Shown in pieces: positions 61,330-64,000 of a stretch of DNA of 64,000 nt. Origin of the DNA: DASUPK01 sp963782345 (GTDB lineage Bacteria > Actinomycetota > Thermoleophilia > Solirubrobacterales > 70-9); contig CAWAJF010000005.1 in the NCBI GenBank assembly GCA_963782345.1, positions 372,001-436,000 of the forward strand, in the 5' to 3' direction. The number at the start of each line of letters is the position of its first letter. The first letter of the stretch is position 1. The translations under genes and the position numbers were made by a program. Below the pieces are notes generated by a model. It made no database searches, was not told where the DNA came from, and was given only the letters and a program-made list of their open reading frames with translations.

Positions 61330-62895
61330 ATGGATTTCGGCAGTAATTACGGATGCCCCGCCGGTGGGCGCCGTGAGATGGTCGTCGCCGTGAAGACCGG
61401 TGAAGAGGCTCTGGAAAAAGGGGTCGCCGGCCCTGAGATCCACCAGTCGCGCACCATGGCCACCGTTCTCGGGGCGCTGTTCGTCGCCGGGGGAACCATC
61501 GGCGGGCTCTCCCTGCTCCTGCCGCATCCAAGCTCGTTCGACTCGCCGGCGCTCTGGAGCAACGTCGTCCTCGCGTACGTGGCGGGAGTCATCCTGCTCC
61601 TGGTCCGGAACAGGGTGGCCACCTGGACGCTGCCGATTATCGTGTTCGCCGGAACGGCGATCGTCACCCGCGCCGTCTACTACGGCCACGACCCGAGTGG
61701 CTACTACACGATCTGGTACCTCTGGATCGGCGTCTATGCGTTCTTCTTCTTCGGCCTGCGCTGGGGTCTCATCCAGATGGTCGCCGTCGGGGTCGGCTAC
61801 GGCTGGGTGCTCACCGAGCTCGAGGGCGTGACACCGGTCGCCCGCTGGGTGGTGACCGTCGGGAGCATCCTGGTCGCCGGACTCCTCGTCGACGCCCTGG
61901 CGGGGCGGCTGCGACGCGAGACGGATGCATCGGATCGGCGCGCGGCGAATCTCGAGGCCGTCGGCGAGGTGGCGAGGCAGCTCGCGACCCAGAGCGACCC
62001 GCGCGCGGTGGGCTGGGCGATCTGCTCCGCGGCGGTCCGGACCGCTTACGCCTCGGCGGCGGTGCTCTGGCGACCGAACCCCAGCGGCGACGCATTGCAG
62101 GTGACCGCGGTTGCCGGCGCCGAGGCCGAGGGCACCTCGATCCCGTTCGTCACGCCGAGCTCGGGAGCGATTCAGGCGTTCACCTCGGCGACAGACCGGT
62201 TCGCCGCGCTCCGCGACGGGAAGTCGACTCAGGAGCTCTCACCGAGCTTGGAGGCCGGGGCCGCGCTCTGGCAGCCCATCGTCCGCGACAAGGGCACCGC
62301 GGTCGGCGTGCTCGCCGTCTACTGGCGCGAGCCGCTGGAGCAGCTCGGAGGTGAGACGCGCCGGGCGGTCAGACTGCTCGCGCTCGAGGCGGCGATCGCG
62401 ATCGAGCGCGGCGAGCTGCTCGGGCGGCTCGAGGTGGCGGCGCGCACCGATGACCTGACCGGGCTGCTCAACCGCCGGGCCTGGGACGAGGAGCTCGGAC
62501 GAGAGCTCTCCCGGGCCGATCGCAACGCCGGAAGCCTCTGCGTAGCGATCCTCGACCTCGATCGCTTCAAGCAGTACAACGACGCTCACGGCCACCAGGC
62601 CGGCGATCGGTTCCTGAAGCAGATCTCCGGCGCCTGGACCCAGACCCTGCGCGCGGGCGACGTACTCGCCCGCTACGGCGGCGAGGAGTTCGCGCTGGCT
62701 CTTCCGGGGACCGACCTCGAGCGCGCCCAGCGGATGCTGGAGCGGCTCTGCGATCTGCTGCCGGACGGCCAGACCTGCTCGGGCGGGGTCTGCTGCTGGG
62801 ACGGCGAGGAGAGCGCCGACGCTCTCACCGCTCGGGCCGACCGGGCGCTGTATGCCGCCAAGGAAGCCGGCCGCGCCCGCGTCGTCGGGGGCTGA
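61330..62895 (+). CDS. Membrane GAF-GGDEF protein (putative diguanylate cyclase)
   Basis: A 521-residue protein. About six hydrophobic segments lie between residues 42 and 190, then a GAF-like region (about 210-370, LEAVGEVARQLATQSDPRAVGWAI to LALEAAIAIERGELLGRLEV), and a GGDEF domain from RTDDLTGLLNRRAW. The active motif GGEEF is at 450-454 and the inhibition site RAGD is at 441-444, so feedback control should be intact. GAGGG precedes ATG 61330 at seven bases; ATG 61378 is the alternative. Confidence 0.9.
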   Translation: MDFGSNYGCPAGGRREMVVAVKTGEEALEKGVAGPEIHQSRTMATVLGALFVAGGTIGGLSLLLPHPSSFDSPALWSNVVLAYVAGVILLLVRNRVATWTLPIIVFAGTAIVTRAVYYGHDPSGYYTIWYLWIGVYAFFFFGLRWGLIQMVAVGVGYGWVLTELEGVTPVARWVVTVGSILVAGLLVDALAGRLRRETDASDRRAANLEAVGEVARQLATQSDPRAVGWAICSAAVRTAYASAAVLWRPNPSGDALQVTAVAGAEAEGTSIPFVTPSSGAIQAFTSATDRFAALRDGKSTQELSPSLEAGAALWQPIVRDKGTAVGVLAVYWREPLEQLGGETRRAVRLLALEAAIAIERGELLGRLEVAARTDDLTGLLNRRAWDEELGRELSRADRNAGSLCVAILDLDRFKQYNDAHGHQAGDRFLKQISGAWTQTLRAGDVLARYGGEEFALALPGTDLERAQRMLERLCDLLPDGQTCSGGVCCWDGEESADALTARADRALYAAKEAGRARVVGG

Positions 62896-62901
62896 CTCCT
62901 C

Positions 62902-63540
62902 TTAGTGCAGCAGCTCGTCGGTGCCCTCGGGCGCCCAGCGCTCGGCCAGGGCGCCGAAGGGTGCCGTCAGAAACCAGATGCAGACGGCGAGCGTGGTCGA
63001 GACGAACGCGAACGGGATGGACACCAGGAAGAACACCACCGGTGCGAACGACACGAGGATCCCGAAGCGGTAGACCGCCCTCGAGGGCTGCCTTCTCAGC
63101 AGCCCGGCCCGGTAGGCGTGCCGGAAGAGCACGACCTCCATGCCGCTGACGATTGCGACGGCCACCGCGTAGATCACGACCGACAGCGGGTTGGAGAAGT
63201 ACTCGCCGAGCAGGGCGGTCGGGAACGGCAGGAAGGCGATGAAGGCCAGGTAGATCAGGTTGAGGCCGATGATCGCGCCGTCCATCGCCTCCATCAGGGA
63301 GATGAACTGATGATGCGCGAGCCAGTAGCGGCCGATCACCGCGAAGCTGATGAAGAAGCTGACGAAAGCGGCTGAGAGGTCATCGAGTGCGGAGGCAAGG
63401 TCATGCACGCTGTCGCCGTTCGAGATGTGCGGCACCGTGATCGAGACCACCAACAGGGTCATCGCGATCGCGAAAAGCCCATCGCTGAAGGCGAGAACCC
63501 GCCCGAACTCGGCGCTCTGGCGGTCGTACCTGCGGGACAA
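62902..63540 (-). CDS. TMEM175 (DUF1211) family potassium-channel-like protein
   Basis: A 212-residue protein with six hydrophobic segments. The family motif FSDGLFAIAMTLLVV is in the first helix, with SISFAVIGRYWLAHHQF-like text in the third (FISFAVIGRYWLAHHQFISLM). Bacterial TMEM175 proteins form tetrameric potassium channels using this FSDG motif. The length suits one repeat. It follows the 149-residue gene at six bases on the same strand, so they are cotranscribed. Confidence 0.87.
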   Translation of the reverse strand: MSRRYDRQSAEFGRVLAFSDGLFAIAMTLLVVSITVPHISNGDSVHDLASALDDLSAAFVSFFISFAVIGRYWLAHHQFISLMEAMDGAIIGLNLIYLAFIAFLPFPTALLGEYFSNPLSVVIYAVAVAIVSGMEVVLFRHAYRAGLLRRQPSRAVYRFGILVSFAPVVFFLVSIPFAFVSTTLAVCIWFLTAPFGALAERWAPEGTDELLH

Positions 63541-63546
63541 GACGGC

Positions 63547-63996
63547 TTAGAGACCGAAGTCCCGCAGAAAGCCGGGCTTCAGCGCGCTCAGGTTGACGAA
63601 CGCCGGGAGCGGCATGTCGTCGGGGTTGCCGCGGACGCCCACGTGGCTGCCCTCGGGGACCTCGCCCTCGAGCCGCTTGCCGAGCTCGATTGCGTCGTCC
63701 TCGGTCGCGGCGCCGACGAGCAGGTATCGGAAGTGTCGCTTCACCGGCAAATCCTCTTCGCGGAGCTTTCTTGCGAGCGGCACCGTGTCCCTGATGTGGG
63801 GTAGGTCGACGACGACCTCCCAGGGATATTCGCCGTAGCGTTTCGCTTCCCGCGATCCCTCGAGCTCGTGCTCGCGCATCTCCTCGGCGAGCGCGGCCTC
63901 GTCGTCGGGGAGCGGCTCCGATGCGTCCTTCCACTCCTCGGCGACCGGATGCCACCGCATCAGGCGAACCTCGCCGACGAGCTTCTCGTCCTGCAT
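63547..63996 (-). CDS. Conserved-looking protein of unknown function
   Basis: A 149-residue soluble acidic protein: MQDEKLVGEVRLMRWHPVAEEWKDASEPLP at the start, WEVVVDLPHIRDTVPLARKLREEDLPVKRHFRYLLVGAATEDDAIELGKRLEGEVPEGSHVGVRGN near the end. The second half has a beta-alpha-beta pattern that could bind a ligand. I do not recognise it. Its ATG is four bases from the window end, so the ribosome site is out of view. It leads the TMEM175-like gene. Confidence 0.6.
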   Translation of the reverse strand: MQDEKLVGEVRLMRWHPVAEEWKDASEPLPDDEAALAEEMREHELEGSREAKRYGEYPWEVVVDLPHIRDTVPLARKLREEDLPVKRHFRYLLVGAATEDDAIELGKRLEGEVPEGSHVGVRGNPDDMPLPAFVNLSALKPGFLRDFGL

Positions 63997-64000
63997 CAGG

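Overview
The window is high-GC actinobacterial DNA. It most resembles the class Thermoleophilia (Solirubrobacterales or Gaiellales type). This is inferred from several things: the ftsE-ftsX-S41 protease-rnr-smpB order with a nearby tmRNA gene; an exported protein with the signature LSYANVMASVAVFVALGGGAYA-type N-terminus (50131-50739); exported proteins with Lys/His/Cys-rich tails; frequent GTG starts; and many small TetR, VOC, NTF2 and RibD-type accessory genes. No sequence search could be run, so the lineage is an inference.

Layout. 1-2.7 kb: the end of a transketolase C-terminal gene, a DUF2294 gene, a STAS anti-anti-sigma factor and a BON protein, separated by a 600-base hairpin-rich gap. 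2.8-8.0 kb: a tightly packed core operon, FtsE, FtsX, an S41 (CtpA-like) protease, RNase R and SmpB, joining cell division and envelope functions with ribosome rescue. The RNA partner of SmpB, tmRNA, is encoded at 15054-15415 and its tag reads ADHEFALAA. 8.1-15 kb: a very large membrane-anchored coiled-coil protein ending in a ComEA-like HhH domain, a site-2-protease homologue, two tandem secreted lipases resembling Candida antarctica lipase B, and a beta-hydroxyacid dehydrogenase. 15.4-25.5 kb: an AbrB-type permease, a GGDEF protein, a GNAT operon, a methyltransferase, an ECF41-like sigma factor with a recognisable promoter of its own class, a sedolisin, an MBL hydrolase and small enzymes.

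25.6-34 kb: two BBE-like FAD oxidases near RibD/DHFR-like proteins, a broken glyoxalase gene, patatin, GerW-like, DegV and zincin-like proteins. 34-39 kb: a Lys/Cys/His-repeat exported protein and an insertion-sequence island (IS110-like next to IS1182-like). The island is bracketed by an inverted 58-base fragment of the adjacent ABC-2 permease gene. 39-50 kb: accessory regulators with visible operators (three TetR/target pairs), an ABC ATPase, an alpha/beta hydrolase, an RTX/P-domain protein, a molybdate modAB set lacking modC and led by an HTH-TOBE regulator, and a DHA2 drug exporter with a good promoter/operator. 50-64 kb: an acyl-CoA ligase, a Na+/H+ antiporter, a DUF2855 protein, a MarR-GNAT fusion with a perfect palindromic operator at its start, glutamine synthetase type III, a two-domain VOC protein, a second GGDEF protein and a TMEM175-like channel.

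The most useful observations beyond routine annotation are: the ECF41-type promoter; the perfect operators; the IS/permease inverted fragment and possible bridge-RNA region; three conserved genes whose homologous N-termini extend past the first ATG/GTG/TTG; the tandem CALB-like lipases; and the giant HhH coiled-coil protein. No clearly new multi-gene defence or metabolic system was identified.
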